Assembly: GCF_958304185.1 (NCBI RefSeq)
Contig: NZ_OY284433.1
Location: 1,178,001-1,242,000 of the forward strand
DNA: 64,000 nucleotides
Source: an uncultured Erythrobacter sp.
Lineage (GTDB): Bacteria > Pseudomonadota > Alphaproteobacteria > Sphingomonadales > Sphingomonadaceae
Direction of reading: 5' to 3'
The position numbers and the translations under genes were made by a program. The first letter of the stretch is position 1. Each line of letters begins with the position of its first letter. Below, in pieces: positions 1 to 8,316 of the stretch. The notes beneath the pieces are model-generated. The model worked only from the letters and a program-made list of their open reading frames with translations, ran no database searches and had not been told where the DNA came from.

Positions 1-2
1 TG

Positions 3-194
3 CCGGTGATGCTCGGCCCGCATCCGGCCGAGCACACGGCGATCACCGCGACCCTGTGCAATGGCGGCACGATCACCATCCCGCTCAGCGATGATGCGCC
101 CGCGGACGATAGCGGCAACTGCCACCCCAAAGGCTGCCATGCAGGAACCTGCCGCGAAAAGAGCGAACAAAAAGGCCCGAAACGGACGATTTGA
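3..194 (+). CDS. C-terminal part of a small Cys-rich protein, 5' end outside the window
   Basis: The frame is open from the window edge to the TGA at 192-194 and shows the last ~63 residues of a protein that begins upstream. The visible part has one Cys in a hydrophobic/Gly stretch (LCNGGTITIPL) and a Cys-rich tail with three cysteines spaced C-x4-C-x4-C (CHPKGCHAGTC), followed by a basic end. The layout recalls small periplasmic metal-binding or DUF2946-like proteins, but I cannot assign a family. It lies 44 bp ahead of hemN on the same strand. GTG at 6 and ATG at 9 are unlikely starts because no ribosome-binding site is visible and the reading frame continues to the window edge. Confidence 0.5.
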   Translation, partial: PVMLGPHPAEHTAITATLCNGGTITIPLSDDAPADDSGNCHPKGCHAGTCREKSEQKGPKRTI

Positions 195-238
195 TCTCGC
201 GCAAAGACGGGCGACTGCCGCCGCGCTTTAAGCGCATT

Positions 239-1548
239 ATGTGGACCTATCACCCAGAACTCCTCGCCACGCCGGTGCCGCGCTACACCAGCTACCCCAC
301 CGCCGCCGATTTCGGCCCACTGGAGGGCGGCCATATCGAGCGCGCCATTGCCCAGGCATCGGGCGATATCTCGCTCTACCTCCACATCCGTTCTGCGAGA
401 AGATCTGCTACTATTGCGGGTGCAATACAGCCGCTTCAGGCAAGGCTGCGAGGGTCGAGAACTACCTCGCCGCCCTGCATCAGGAAATCGCCACGGTCGC
501 CAGCCTGCTCCCGCAAGGCACGCGGGTGCGGCGGATCGCCTTTGGCGGCGGGAGCCCCAATGCCATCGAACCGGGCGAATTCCTGAGCCTTGTGGATGCG
601 ATCCACGCGCACTTCCCGCTGTCCGCGCCGTCTTGGTCGATTGAACTCGATCCGCGCAGCCTCACCCCCGAATGGGCGCCGGTGCTGGGCGAAGTCGGCA
701 TCACCCGCGCCAGCATGGGCGTGCAGACCTTCGCCGCGCATTGCCAGAAGGCCATCGGGCGCGAACAATCGCTCACCATGATTGGCCGCAGCGTTGACCT
801 GCTGCGCGGCGCGGGCGTCACCAGCCTCAACTTCGATCTGATGTACGGGTTGCCACATCAAACCGAGGCGGACCTTGAAGACAGCCTCGAATACACCCGC
901 AAGCTCGGCGCGGACCGGGTTGCGGTGTTTGGCTATGCCCATGTCCCGCATCTGGTGCCGCGTCAGGCGATGATCCCCGAGGACGCTCTGCCCGGCGCGG
1001 CGGCGCGTTTCGCGATGGCGAGCCAAGCGCACGCGATGCTGACCGGGCACGGCTATGACGCAATCGGGTTCGATCACTTCGCGCTGCCGCATGATCCGAT
1101 GGCCCGCGCGGTGCGCGAAGGGACGCTGCGGCGCAATTTCCAGGGCTTCACGGATGACCCATCCGATGTGCTGATCGGCATGGGCGCGAGCGCGGTCAGC
1201 GGCTTTCCGGGCCTCCTCGCCCAGAACGAGAAACACACAGGCCGCTATCGCCAGCTTTCGGGCGAGGGGCGCTTGTCGGCAAACCAAGGAATCTTGCGCA
1301 AACCGCAAGATCGTCTGCGTGGCGGCGTGATCGAGGCGCTGCTGTGCCAAGGCGAGGCGGAGCTTTCGCCGTGCCTGCTGGCCGAGGTGCAGGACCGGCT
1401 GGGCCCCTTCACCGAAACCGGGCTGGCACGACTCAGTGGCAACCGGCTCGCCATTCTGCCCGGCGGACTGCCCTATGCCCGCGTGATCGCCGCTATGTTC
1501 GACAGCTACCGCGCTGCCAATCAACGCAGTTTCAGCTCGGCGATCTGA
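239..1548 (+). pseudogene. hemN: Oxygen-independent coproporphyrinogen III oxidase HemN, apparent one-base frameshift
   Basis: Radical-SAM enzyme that decarboxylates coproporphyrinogen III to protoporphyrinogen IX without oxygen, in the cytoplasm. The natural N-terminus starts at ATG 239 (MWTYHPELLATPVPRYTSYP, the usual HemN opening) and runs in that frame to residue 50 (YLHI). The expected continuation PFCEKICYYCGC is then found one frame over, starting at 388. The text there reads ATCCG where ATCCCG is expected, so one C is missing at about 388-389. After repair the protein would have 436 residues, with the [4Fe-4S]/SAM cysteines at C53, C57 and C60, a GGGSP element and YGLPHQT all present. 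A shorter frame from GTG 241 reads nonsense before the cysteine motif and is not the true start. Either a sequencing error in a C run or a real inactivating mutation. Confidence 0.85.
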
Positions 1549-1668
1549 CCACCATCCGACTGCACGCCTCACTCCTTGCATGAATTGCAATTTGCCCTGA
1601 TAGTTTGCCGCAAAACGACAAGCGGAGTCTCTATCGGGCGCATACACGCAATATTGGGGGGGAATATC

Positions 1669-3024
1669 ATGGCAGTCACCGATCACGTCGACCTGAATGG
1701 CTTCATGGAGGGCGTGAAGAAGCGCAATCCGCATCAGCCGGAGTTTGTGCAAGCGGTCCAAGAAGTGGCCGAAGACATCTTCGAATTCATGGAGGACAAA
1801 GAGGAGTATCACTCCCAGCAGATCCTCCGCCGCATTGCCGAGCCGGATCGCGTGGTGTCCTTCCGGGTGTGCTGGGAAGATGATGCCGGCAACATCCGCG
1901 TGCAGCGCGGCTGGCGCGTCCAGAACAACAACGCCATCGGCCCCTACAAGGGCGGCATCCGCTTCCACCCTTCGGTGACCGAAAGCGTGCTGAAATTCCT
2001 CGCCTTTGAACAGACCTTCAAAAACGCGCTCACCGGCCTGCCGATGGGCGGCGGCAAGGGCGGATCGAACTTCAACCCCAAGGGCAAAAGCGTGCGTGAG
2101 ATCATGCGCTTCTGCCAGAGCTTCATGACCGAACTTTACCGCCACATTGGCGCAGACATCGACGTCCCGGCGGGCGATATCGGCGTGGGCGGGCGCGAGA
2201 TCGGCTTCATGTTCGGCCAGTACAAGCGCATCACCAACAACTTCACCGGCGTGCTGACCGGCAAGGGCCTCGAATGGGGCGGCAGCCTGATCCGCACCGA
2301 GGCGACCGGCTACGGCGCGGTCTATTTCCTCGAGAACATGCTCGCGACCAAGGGCGAGAATCTTGAGGGCAAGACGGCGGTGATTTCCGGCTCGGGCAAT
2401 GTGGCAACCCACGCGGCAGAGAAGATCGTGCAACTGGGCGGAAAGGTGCTCACCCTGTCCGACAGCGGCGGCTTCATCCACGATCCCGACGGCATCACGC
2501 AGGACAAGATCGACTGGGTCAAAACCCACAAGACCCACCGCCGCGGGCGGATCGAAGAATATGTCGAGGCCTTCCCCAAGGCGACCTTCCACGCCGGCAA
2601 GACGCCGTGGGGCGTGCCCTGCGACATGGCCCTGCCCTGCGCGACGCAGAACGAATTGCTGGGTGAAGACGCCAAAATGCTGGTCGCCAATGGCTGCCGC
2701 GCGGTCTCTGAAGGCGCGAATATGCCGACCGATCTGGACGGCGTGCACATCTTCAAGGCCGCCAAGCTACTCTACGCGCCGGGCAAGGCGTCCAACGCGG
2801 GCGGGGTTGCGGTCTCGGGTCTGGAAATGAGCCAGAATTCCGAGCGCCGGTCATGGAAGGAAGACGAGCTTCAGCAGATGCTGAAAGACATCATGGCCGG
2901 CATCCACAATTCCTGCATCCGCTACGGCGATCAGGGCGGCGGGTACATCGACTATGTGAAGGGCGCGAACATCGCAGGCTTCAAGAAGGTTGCTGATGCG
3001 ATGCTGGCGTTCGGGGTGGTGTAA
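1669..3024 (+). CDS. gdhA: NADP-type glutamate dehydrogenase
   Basis: Catalyses reductive amination of 2-oxoglutarate with ammonium to L-glutamate in the cytoplasm. The start chosen is ATG 1669, preceded by a G-rich ribosome-binding stretch (GGGGGGGAATATC); the frame stays open upstream to 1576, but those codons are not conserved-looking. The 451-residue length fits hexameric family I GDH. The glutamate-site motif PMGGGKGGS begins near residue 125, the catalytic stretch DVPAGDIGVGGREIGFMFGQY follows, and a Rossmann motif VISGSGNVATHAAEK marks the dinucleotide domain. It stands alone between hemN and a long repeat-rich intergenic region and is probably monocistronic. Confidence 0.95.
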   Translation: MAVTDHVDLNGFMEGVKKRNPHQPEFVQAVQEVAEDIFEFMEDKEEYHSQQILRRIAEPDRVVSFRVCWEDDAGNIRVQRGWRVQNNNAIGPYKGGIRFHPSVTESVLKFLAFEQTFKNALTGLPMGGGKGGSNFNPKGKSVREIMRFCQSFMTELYRHIGADIDVPAGDIGVGGREIGFMFGQYKRITNNFTGVLTGKGLEWGGSLIRTEATGYGAVYFLENMLATKGENLEGKTAVISGSGNVATHAAEKIVQLGGKVLTLSDSGGFIHDPDGITQDKIDWVKTHKTHRRGRIEEYVEAFPKATFHAGKTPWGVPCDMALPCATQNELLGEDAKMLVANGCRAVSEGANMPTDLDGVHIFKAAKLLYAPGKASNAGGVAVSGLEMSQNSERRSWKEDELQQMLKDIMAGIHNSCIRYGDQGGGYIDYVKGANIAGFKKVADAMLAFGVV

Positions 3025-3039
3025 GGCGCACAGGTTCAT

Positions 3040-3132
3040 CCCGCCTTCCCGGGCTTGACCCGGGACCCCGCTTACTTTGGGTTGGCGCACGATGGAAGGC
3101 AGCGGGGCCCCGGATCAAGTCCGGGGAGGGGA
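3040..3132. repeat. Inverted-repeat element, family A, copy 1
   Basis: Two ~33-bp arms (3040-3072 and 3100-3132) are imperfect inverted copies of each other around a ~27-bp loop. Each arm carries its own small dyad of the type CCCGGGCTTGACCCGGG. The second copy of this family is at 11022-11117. It lies 15 bp behind the gdhA stop and may work as a bidirectional terminator or be a REP-like mobile element. Confidence 0.8.
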
Positions 3133-3200
3133 GATTGCTGGCTTTGGGCTGGTGCGGCGAACACCTGTCTTTCGGTCAGCGACCTCCTTTCTGCCCTCAC

Positions 3201-3282
3201 CGTCACCCCAGCGAAGGCTGGGGCCTAGGGCTACAAAAATCAGCGCTTGCCGCCCTAGGTCCCAGCGTTCGCTGGGATGACG
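3201..3282. repeat. Inverted-repeat element, family B, copy 1
   Basis: Arms starting CGTCACCCCAGCGAAGGCTG and ending in the inverted form (CGCTGGGATGACG) enclose a short loop; both arms contain GCCCTAGG-type inner ends. The same element recurs at 63361-63442. Short palindromes of this kind are frequent between sphingomonad genes. Confidence 0.8.
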
Positions 3283-3416
3283 AAGAGTGGCAGGAGTTCG
3301 CCCAATTCCGGTCTTGTGCGCTGGCCCAGTGCGATCCCGGACCTGCCAGACAGCTTCGGCAGGATTCAATTGGGAAACCGAAACACGCGCATCGGCCCTC
3401 TTGCAGCCGAGCTCCT

Positions 3417-3538
3417 CTCTCCCCTTGCGGGAGAGATACGAAGACTTGGCAGCTTGCTGCCTAGTCGCAGTTGAGAGGGGGCAGGGCCGGAGCTTTGCTC
3501 CGGACCCCTCTCGCGGGCCCTCTCCCGCAAGGGGAGAG
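3417..3538. repeat. Inverted-repeat element, family C
   Basis: Perfect 19-bp arms CTCTCCCCTTGCGGGAGAG (3417-3435) and its inverse (3520-3538) enclose ~84 bp with further internal hairpins, for example CCGGAGCTTTGCTCCGG. A related but diverged CCCCTCCCC-type palindrome lies at 61898-61988. Gene-free and probably a dispersed REP/MITE-like unit. Confidence 0.75.
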
Positions 3539-3610
3539 GGCTAAGGCGACAATCCCCCGATCACCGATCATGGGTGCCAGCCTCGCCCCGTCCCGAAAGC
3601 TGCCCCTGCA

Positions 3611-3805
3611 CGATTTCCTACACCTGCATGAGCCTCTACAAAGGGCAGGCTCTTTCCCATCGTTGTCCCGCGCACCGACCGGTGCACGACCCTCCCCCCC
3701 CGCAGCCTGCGAAGTGTCAACTTCGATTTTTCAGCTTACTAATCTGATTTAAAACGAAAAATCCTGAAATCCGGCGCTTGACAGGGTGTCAACTTTGTCA
3801 ACTTC
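3611..3805. repeat. Family D noncoding element, copy 1
   Basis: This ~195-bp block matches a second copy at 63501-63706 in the same orientation over many separate segments: TTTCCTACAC, GGGCAG-CTCTTT, ATCGTTG, CCTCCCCCCCCGC, AGTGTCAACTTCG, CGAAAAATC, GGCGCTTGACA and TGTCAACTTTGTCAA. A near-palindrome TTGACA-GGG-TGTCAA sits at 3778-3792. The block ends 26 bp beyond the stop codon of the minus-strand TPR gene. No open frame is shared by both copies, so it looks like a structured or protein-bound noncoding element rather than a gene. Confidence 0.7.
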
Positions 3806-3831
3806 AACAGGCTCGGGCCTAAACGCGATGG

Positions 3832-4782
3832 CTACTTAACCCCCAGCCCCGCTGCCTGCGCGCGCAAATCCGCCGCTGCACCGGGGTTCGCCTTCACCGC
3901 CGCTTCCAGCGCGGCCTTGGCCTTGGCCGGTTCGCCCAGCGTCATGCGGCTGCGCATCAGCATCACCCAGCCATCGACGTTTTTGGGCTCGCTCTGAAGC
4001 CGCGCCTCTAGCTGCGCGACCATGCCTTCGGCCATCTGGAGTTGTTCGCTCGGCTTCATCGCGCCTGCCGCCGCGACATCCGCCGCGCTCGGCCCACGTA
4101 GCGCTGGCGAGGCGGCCTCGCCCGCGACGCTGCCCGATCCCGGCGCGAGCAGCGCGGGCTTGCGTGTCGCTTGCGCCTTGGAGATGCGGGCGGAGACGTC
4201 GATGCTGTTCATCTTGCCGACCTGTTCGATGGTTCGCACCAGATCGGCCTCCCACGGCGCACCCGGAGGGCTATCGGCGAGCAGATCGAGCCACGCGGCC
4301 AGCGCGCCTTCATGATCCTTGTCGAGATCCTTTTTCGCCGCGAGGAAATACCGCGCGCGCGGATCGGTGGCGTCCAGCGCGACCGCTTTCTGGAACGCGG
4401 CCAAAGCCTCGGCTGGCAGCGGATCACGCTCGCTCGCCAGCACCAGCGTCTCGCCCAACGCCGACCACAGCACCGCCTCATCCGGCGCAATTTCAAGCGC
4501 GCGGCGATAGGCGGCGGCGGCCTCGGCATATTGGCCCTGCCCGAAATAGGCGAAGGCGAGGTCGCCCCACGGGCCGGCATCGTCCTTCGATGCCTCTGCC
4601 GCAGCGCGCAATTGTTCGATCGTGGCGGTCCCGTCCGCCGGGGCCGCAGGCGCGTTCTCGCCCCCTGATCCCTGATACACATTGAACCCGATCGAGCCTG
4701 CCGCCAGCAGCAAAGCCGCTCCCAGCAGAACCCAGCCCGCCTTGGACGCTCCGCCCGCTGCCTGTTGTGTGTCTGACGCCAT
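3832..4782 (-). CDS. CcmI/CycH-like TPR protein (cytochrome c maturation type)
   Basis: A 316-residue protein with one N-terminal membrane segment (about residues 17-35, WVLLGAALLLAAGSIGFNVY) followed by a periplasmic TPR domain. TPR units are visible near residues 60-190 (WGDLAFAYFGQGQYAEAAAA, then ALAAFQKAVALDATDPRARY) and again near 250-310. The stretch with ARYFLAAKKDLDKDHEGALA and APWEADL resembles the C-terminal domain of CcmI/CycH, which presents apocytochrome c for heme attachment. Start ATG 4782 was preferred over an upstream in-frame codon at 4818 because it gives a short n-region. It is divergent from the redox operon starting at 4891 (108 bp between starts), which would fit a maturation helper for the many c-type hemes nearby. 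Confidence 0.7.
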   Translation of the reverse strand: MASDTQQAAGGASKAGWVLLGAALLLAAGSIGFNVYQGSGGENAPAAPADGTATIEQLRAAAEASKDDAGPWGDLAFAYFGQGQYAEAAAAYRRALEIAPDEAVLWSALGETLVLASERDPLPAEALAAFQKAVALDATDPRARYFLAAKKDLDKDHEGALAAWLDLLADSPPGAPWEADLVRTIEQVGKMNSIDVSARISKAQATRKPALLAPGSGSVAGEAASPALRGPSAADVAAAGAMKPSEQLQMAEGMVAQLEARLQSEPKNVDGWVMLMRSRMTLGEPAKAKAALEAAVKANPGAAADLRAQAAGLGVK

Positions 4783-4890
4783 GGCAAAGCGGCTAGCACC
4801 AGTGGCCGAGCGGGGCAATTCGCTCTGGTGTCAGGGGCGGTTTTGGGTATGGTGCCGCTTGGGGTGCGCGCTATCCAAGGGGGAGGATAG

Positions 4891-7428
4891 GTGGGCGATG
4901 TTTACACAGTCGCGATCATCGGGTCTGGCCCTGCCGGACTAAGCGCAGCCGCGCGTGCAGCGGCCCTCGGGCTGAGCCATGTGCTGCTCGAAAAGACCGA
5001 CCACCTCTCGGACACGATCTACAAATACCAGAAGGGCAAGCACGTCATGGCGACGCCCAGCAATCTGGTGCTGCGCTCCGACATCGATTTCGAGGCTGGC
5101 AAGCGCGAGGTGATCCTCGGATTGTGGGACGAACAGATCGCGGGCCACAAAGTCAATGTGAAGTACCACGCCGAAGCCAAGGCGATCCGCGGCACCGGCG
5201 CGGCGATCCCCGGCAGCGTGCAGCAACTCGTCACCCGCGCGAGGGACGGCACCAAGTCCGTGCGCGAGATTCAGCGCCACGCTCCGCCCTATGCGATCGA
5301 GTTGACAAGCGGCGAGGTCGTGATGGCGCAAAACATCATCCTCGCCATCGGCACGCAGGGCAATCCCAATCGGATGCGCTGCCCCGGAGCGGACCTGCCG
5401 CACGTGCAATACCAACTCGACGATCCGGCGGAGTATGTCGACGAGCATATCATCATCGTCGGCACCGGAGACGCCGGGATCGAGAACGCGCGCGGCCTCG
5501 CCGAAGACCCGGCGCAGCGCAACACCGTCTCGATCCTCAACCGTGGCACGGAGTTTCCGACCGCCAAGGACGCCAACGTCAAGGCGCTGAACGCCGACCA
5601 CGAAGCCGGCAAGCTGATGATCCGCACCGAGAGCGAGACCAAGTCGATTGAGCCGGGCTGGATCACACTAACCACCCGCGATGGCGAAATTCGCATTCCG
5701 TGTGACCGGATCATCGCCCGCATCGGTTCGGCCCCGCCGCGCGCCTTCGTCGAGGAATGCGGGATCGAATTTTCGAGTGAGGACCGCAGCGCCTTCCCCA
5801 AGCTGTCCCCGGTGTTCGAAAGCACCGCGCCGGGCATCTTCGTGATCGGGGCGCTGGCAGGCTATCCGCTGATCAAGCACTGCATGAACCAGGGCCACGA
5901 TGTCATCGAGTTCATCAACGGCAACACCGAACTAAAACCCGCCGACGAGCCGATCATCGCCGCCAAGTTTGCAGGGCTTCCCGGCAACCGCAGCACCGGC
6001 GAATGGCTCGAATTCCTGCGGACCAATGTGTCGATCCTGGGCGGCATGAACCCGCTGCAGATGCGCGAATTCATGCTCGACAGCGAAGCGAAGTTCTTCG
6101 CGCCCGGCGAGGTGATCTTTGAACGCAATGCCCCCGGATCATCGCTGTTCGGCATCGCCAGCGGATCGGTCGCGGTCGAGGTCAATCCGGCTGACCCGTC
6201 GATCACCATTCCCATCGAAGCCGGATCGATCTTTGGCGAAGTCGGCCTGATCTCGGGACGCCGTCGGGGTGCGACGATCCGCGCGGCGGAAGACACCATC
6301 GTGGTCGAAATCTCGCGCCTCGCCGCGCTCAAGCTGCAATCGCAGGTGCCCTCGGCCAAAGCGGAGATCCAGCGCATCTCGATCGAGCGGCAATTGCTCC
6401 AGATGTTCGGATCGGGCCTGACCCGCGAGGATGTCGCGCCGCTGGTCGATGCGGCGCAGGTGATGGAAAAGCGCGCAGGCGAGGTGGTGGTCACCGAAGG
6501 CGCGGACGACAAGGACGTCTTTATCATCCGGCGCGGGTCGATGATCGTCGAAAAGCAGATCGGCGACCGGCCGGTGTTCCTGTCCTACCTCCCCGCAGGC
6601 TCATACTTCGGCGAGATGGCGGTGATCGACGGCAGCTTGCGCACTGCCACCGTCAAGGCCGCGATCAAATCCGAAGTCATCCGTCTGCCGGGCGAAGGCT
6701 TCCTCGAATTGCTCGAGCGCAACCCCAAGCTGCGTGAGCGGGCGATGACTGACATGGCCACGCGCCGCGCCACCAACGCCTTTATCGAAGGGCAGAAAGA
6801 CAGCTTTTCCGGCGCAGTCGATCTCTATTCCAAAACCGCGCAGTTCCTCGTCGACAACGGGATCGGCGAGGCGACCGATGTACTGCTGATCGACGAGCAA
6901 CTGTGCATCGGCTGCGACAATTGCGAGAAAGCCTGCGCTGACAGCCATGACGGCCTCTCGCGCTTGGACCGAGAGGCGGGCAAGACCTACGCGCACCTCC
7001 ACGTCCCGACATCGTGCCGCCACTGCGAACACCCGCACTGCATGGCCGATTGCCCGCCCAACGCAATCAAGCGCGGCCCCGATGGCGAGGTGTTCATCGA
7101 TGAAACCTGCATCGGCTGCGGCAATTGCCAGCGCAACTGCCCCTATGGCGTGATCCGCATGGACGCCAAACCGCCCAAGAAGCCCAGCCTGCTCCAGTGG
7201 ATGCTGTTCGGCAAAGGCCCTGGCCCGGGCGAAGCGTCCTATAGCTGGCGCAAGAAGGCGGCCGAGAAAGAAGGCCCGGCCAAGCCCAAGCAGGCGATCA
7301 AGTGCGATATGTGCTCCGGCATCGATGGCGGCCCTGCCTGCGTGCGCGCCTGCCCGACGGGCGCTGCGATTCGTGTCAGCCCTGATAAGTTCCTGACCTT
7401 CACCAAGCTGACCGAGGACGCCGAGTAA
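4891..7428 (+). CDS. FAD/NAD(P) oxidoreductase fused to two cNMP-binding domains and a four-cluster ferredoxin
   Basis: An 845-residue cytoplasmic multidomain protein starting at GTG 4891 behind GGGGGAGGATAG. Residues 1-340 are a two-dinucleotide flavoprotein of the TrxB/YpdA fold: FAD motif GSGPAG at 11-16 and NAD(P) motif GTGDAG near 191. The redox CxxC of thioredoxin reductase is absent. Residues ~395-510 and ~518-640 are two cyclic-nucleotide-binding domains, each with a phosphate-binding cassette (FGEVGLISG-RRRGAT and FGEMAVIDGSLRTAT) that keeps the Glu and Arg. Residues ~668-835 are a DmsB/HycB-like ferredoxin with four cysteine groups beginning C672-C675-C678-C682 (CIGCDNCEKAC). Inferred role: NAD(P)H-driven electron entry gated by cAMP or cGMP, delivering to the membrane protein encoded next. 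First gene of a tightly packed operon. Confidence 0.85.
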   Translation: MGDVYTVAIIGSGPAGLSAAARAAALGLSHVLLEKTDHLSDTIYKYQKGKHVMATPSNLVLRSDIDFEAGKREVILGLWDEQIAGHKVNVKYHAEAKAIRGTGAAIPGSVQQLVTRARDGTKSVREIQRHAPPYAIELTSGEVVMAQNIILAIGTQGNPNRMRCPGADLPHVQYQLDDPAEYVDEHIIIVGTGDAGIENARGLAEDPAQRNTVSILNRGTEFPTAKDANVKALNADHEAGKLMIRTESETKSIEPGWITLTTRDGEIRIPCDRIIARIGSAPPRAFVEECGIEFSSEDRSAFPKLSPVFESTAPGIFVIGALAGYPLIKHCMNQGHDVIEFINGNTELKPADEPIIAAKFAGLPGNRSTGEWLEFLRTNVSILGGMNPLQMREFMLDSEAKFFAPGEVIFERNAPGSSLFGIASGSVAVEVNPADPSITIPIEAGSIFGEVGLISGRRRGATIRAAEDTIVVEISRLAALKLQSQVPSAKAEIQRISIERQLLQMFGSGLTREDVAPLVDAAQVMEKRAGEVVVTEGADDKDVFIIRRGSMIVEKQIGDRPVFLSYLPAGSYFGEMAVIDGSLRTATVKAAIKSEVIRLPGEGFLELLERNPKLRERAMTDMATRRATNAFIEGQKDSFSGAVDLYSKTAQFLVDNGIGEATDVLLIDEQLCIGCDNCEKACADSHDGLSRLDREAGKTYAHLHVPTSCRHCEHPHCMADCPPNAIKRGPDGEVFIDETCIGCGNCQRNCPYGVIRMDAKPPKKPSLLQWMLFGKGPGPGEASYSWRKKAAEKEGPAKPKQAIKCDMCSGIDGGPACVRACPTGAAIRVSPDKFLTFTKLTEDAE

Positions 7429-8306
7429 TGGCGAGCCGGGCGAAGTCTGGGGCAGGCGGCACGGGCCGGTTCTCGCAGGACGAGAAGCGGCGCGATTCCG
7501 ATCATGTCAGCTTCCTCAAGCATCGCGGCTACCGCTGGCTATGGATCGCGCTGGCGCTCAGCGCGGCGAGTATTGCGGGCTATGCTTTGATCGATCAGGA
7601 GCCGCGCCCCAATGGCGGCACGTGGTATGGCTACACGCTCGGCACCATCGGGGTTGGGCTTATCGTTTGGCTTTCGCTGCTGGGCGTGAGGAAGCGGCGG
7701 ATCAATCCGGGCGCGTGGAGCCTCAAGGCATGGACTTCCGCCCACGTCTATCTCGGCCTGTCGCTGGTGGTGGTGGGGACGCTGCACACCGGCTTCCAGA
7801 TCGGGTGGAACGTCCACACGCTCGCCTATGTGCTGATGCTGCTGGTGATTGCGACGGGGATTTACGGCGTGGTGGTCTATGCGACCCTCCCCGCCAGCCT
7901 CAGCGCCAACCGCAAGGAAATGACCCGCGCGCAGATGCTCGACGCGCTGACCGCGATTGACCGCCAGCTGGAAAGCGCCGCGCAGCCGCTGGGGCGGGCC
8001 GAGGCCGACTTGGTGATCGCAGCCTTGGCGCAGGATGTGTTCTATGGCGGGCCGATTGCGCGACTGACGGGGCGTTATCCCGGCTGCGCGACGGCGCGCG
8101 CCTTGCAGGGCATGGGCGGCGGCTCGGATGCGACGGCGCGGGTGGCCGCGCTGCTGGAGCGGCGGCGTGAGCAGCTTGCCCAGATTCGCGGAGCCTTGCG
8201 CATTCGCGCGATGCTGGAAATCTGGCTGTTCATCCATATCCCGCTCACCATCGCCTTGATCGCTGCGCTGACCGCGCATGTGATCTCCGTGTTCTACTAT
8301 TGGTGA
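7428..8306 (+). CDS. Membrane cytochrome b-like protein
   Basis: A 292-residue integral membrane protein whose ATG shares one base with the preceding TAA (TAATG), implying translational coupling. About five hydrophobic segments are visible: near 38-55, 68-88, 103-125, 128-152 and 265-290. Histidines lie in or at the ends of helices: TSAHVYLG and GTLHTGFQ in the third, WNVHTLAY before the fourth, and IHIPLTIAL and LTAHVISVFYYW in the last. Paired helix histidines are typical of heme b ligands in cytochrome b561/ferric-reductase-like proteins. A soluble loop of ~100 residues (about 155-262) separates the fourth and last helices. Inferred role: accept electrons from the Fe-S domain of the upstream protein and pass them to the periplasmic cytochromes. 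No exact family is assigned. Confidence 0.65.
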   Translation: MASRAKSGAGGTGRFSQDEKRRDSDHVSFLKHRGYRWLWIALALSAASIAGYALIDQEPRPNGGTWYGYTLGTIGVGLIVWLSLLGVRKRRINPGAWSLKAWTSAHVYLGLSLVVVGTLHTGFQIGWNVHTLAYVLMLLVIATGIYGVVVYATLPASLSANRKEMTRAQMLDALTAIDRQLESAAQPLGRAEADLVIAALAQDVFYGGPIARLTGRYPGCATARALQGMGGGSDATARVAALLERRREQLAQIRGALRIRAMLEIWLFIHIPLTIALIAALTAHVISVFYYW

Positions 8307-8316
8307 CGGAGCGAAG

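Larger units (their letters stand above)
3283..3831. other. Gene-free stretch with repeats C and D
   Basis: I see no convincing coding sequence between the family B repeat and the stop of the TPR gene at 3832. The stretch is filled by the family C palindrome (3417-3538) and the family D noncoding element (3611-3805). The flanking genes are convergent, so no promoter is required here. Confidence 0.6.

Noticed and set aside
191-204. FNR-like sequence TTGATCTCGCGCAA ahead of hemN
   Set aside because: Only one half-site matches; the second half has two mismatches. It overlaps the upstream stop codon and lies just 35 bp from the hemN start, too close for a typical activator site.
436-2748. A 770-codon open frame on the minus strand opposite hemN and gdhA
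   Set aside because: It lies antisense to two clearly recognised genes and has His/Arg/Ala-rich composition without any domain. Long antisense frames are common in high-GC DNA.
4891-5900. Thioredoxin reductase as the function of the flavoprotein domain
   Set aside because: The fold is TrxB-like, but the redox CxxC is absent, so thioredoxin reduction is unlikely.
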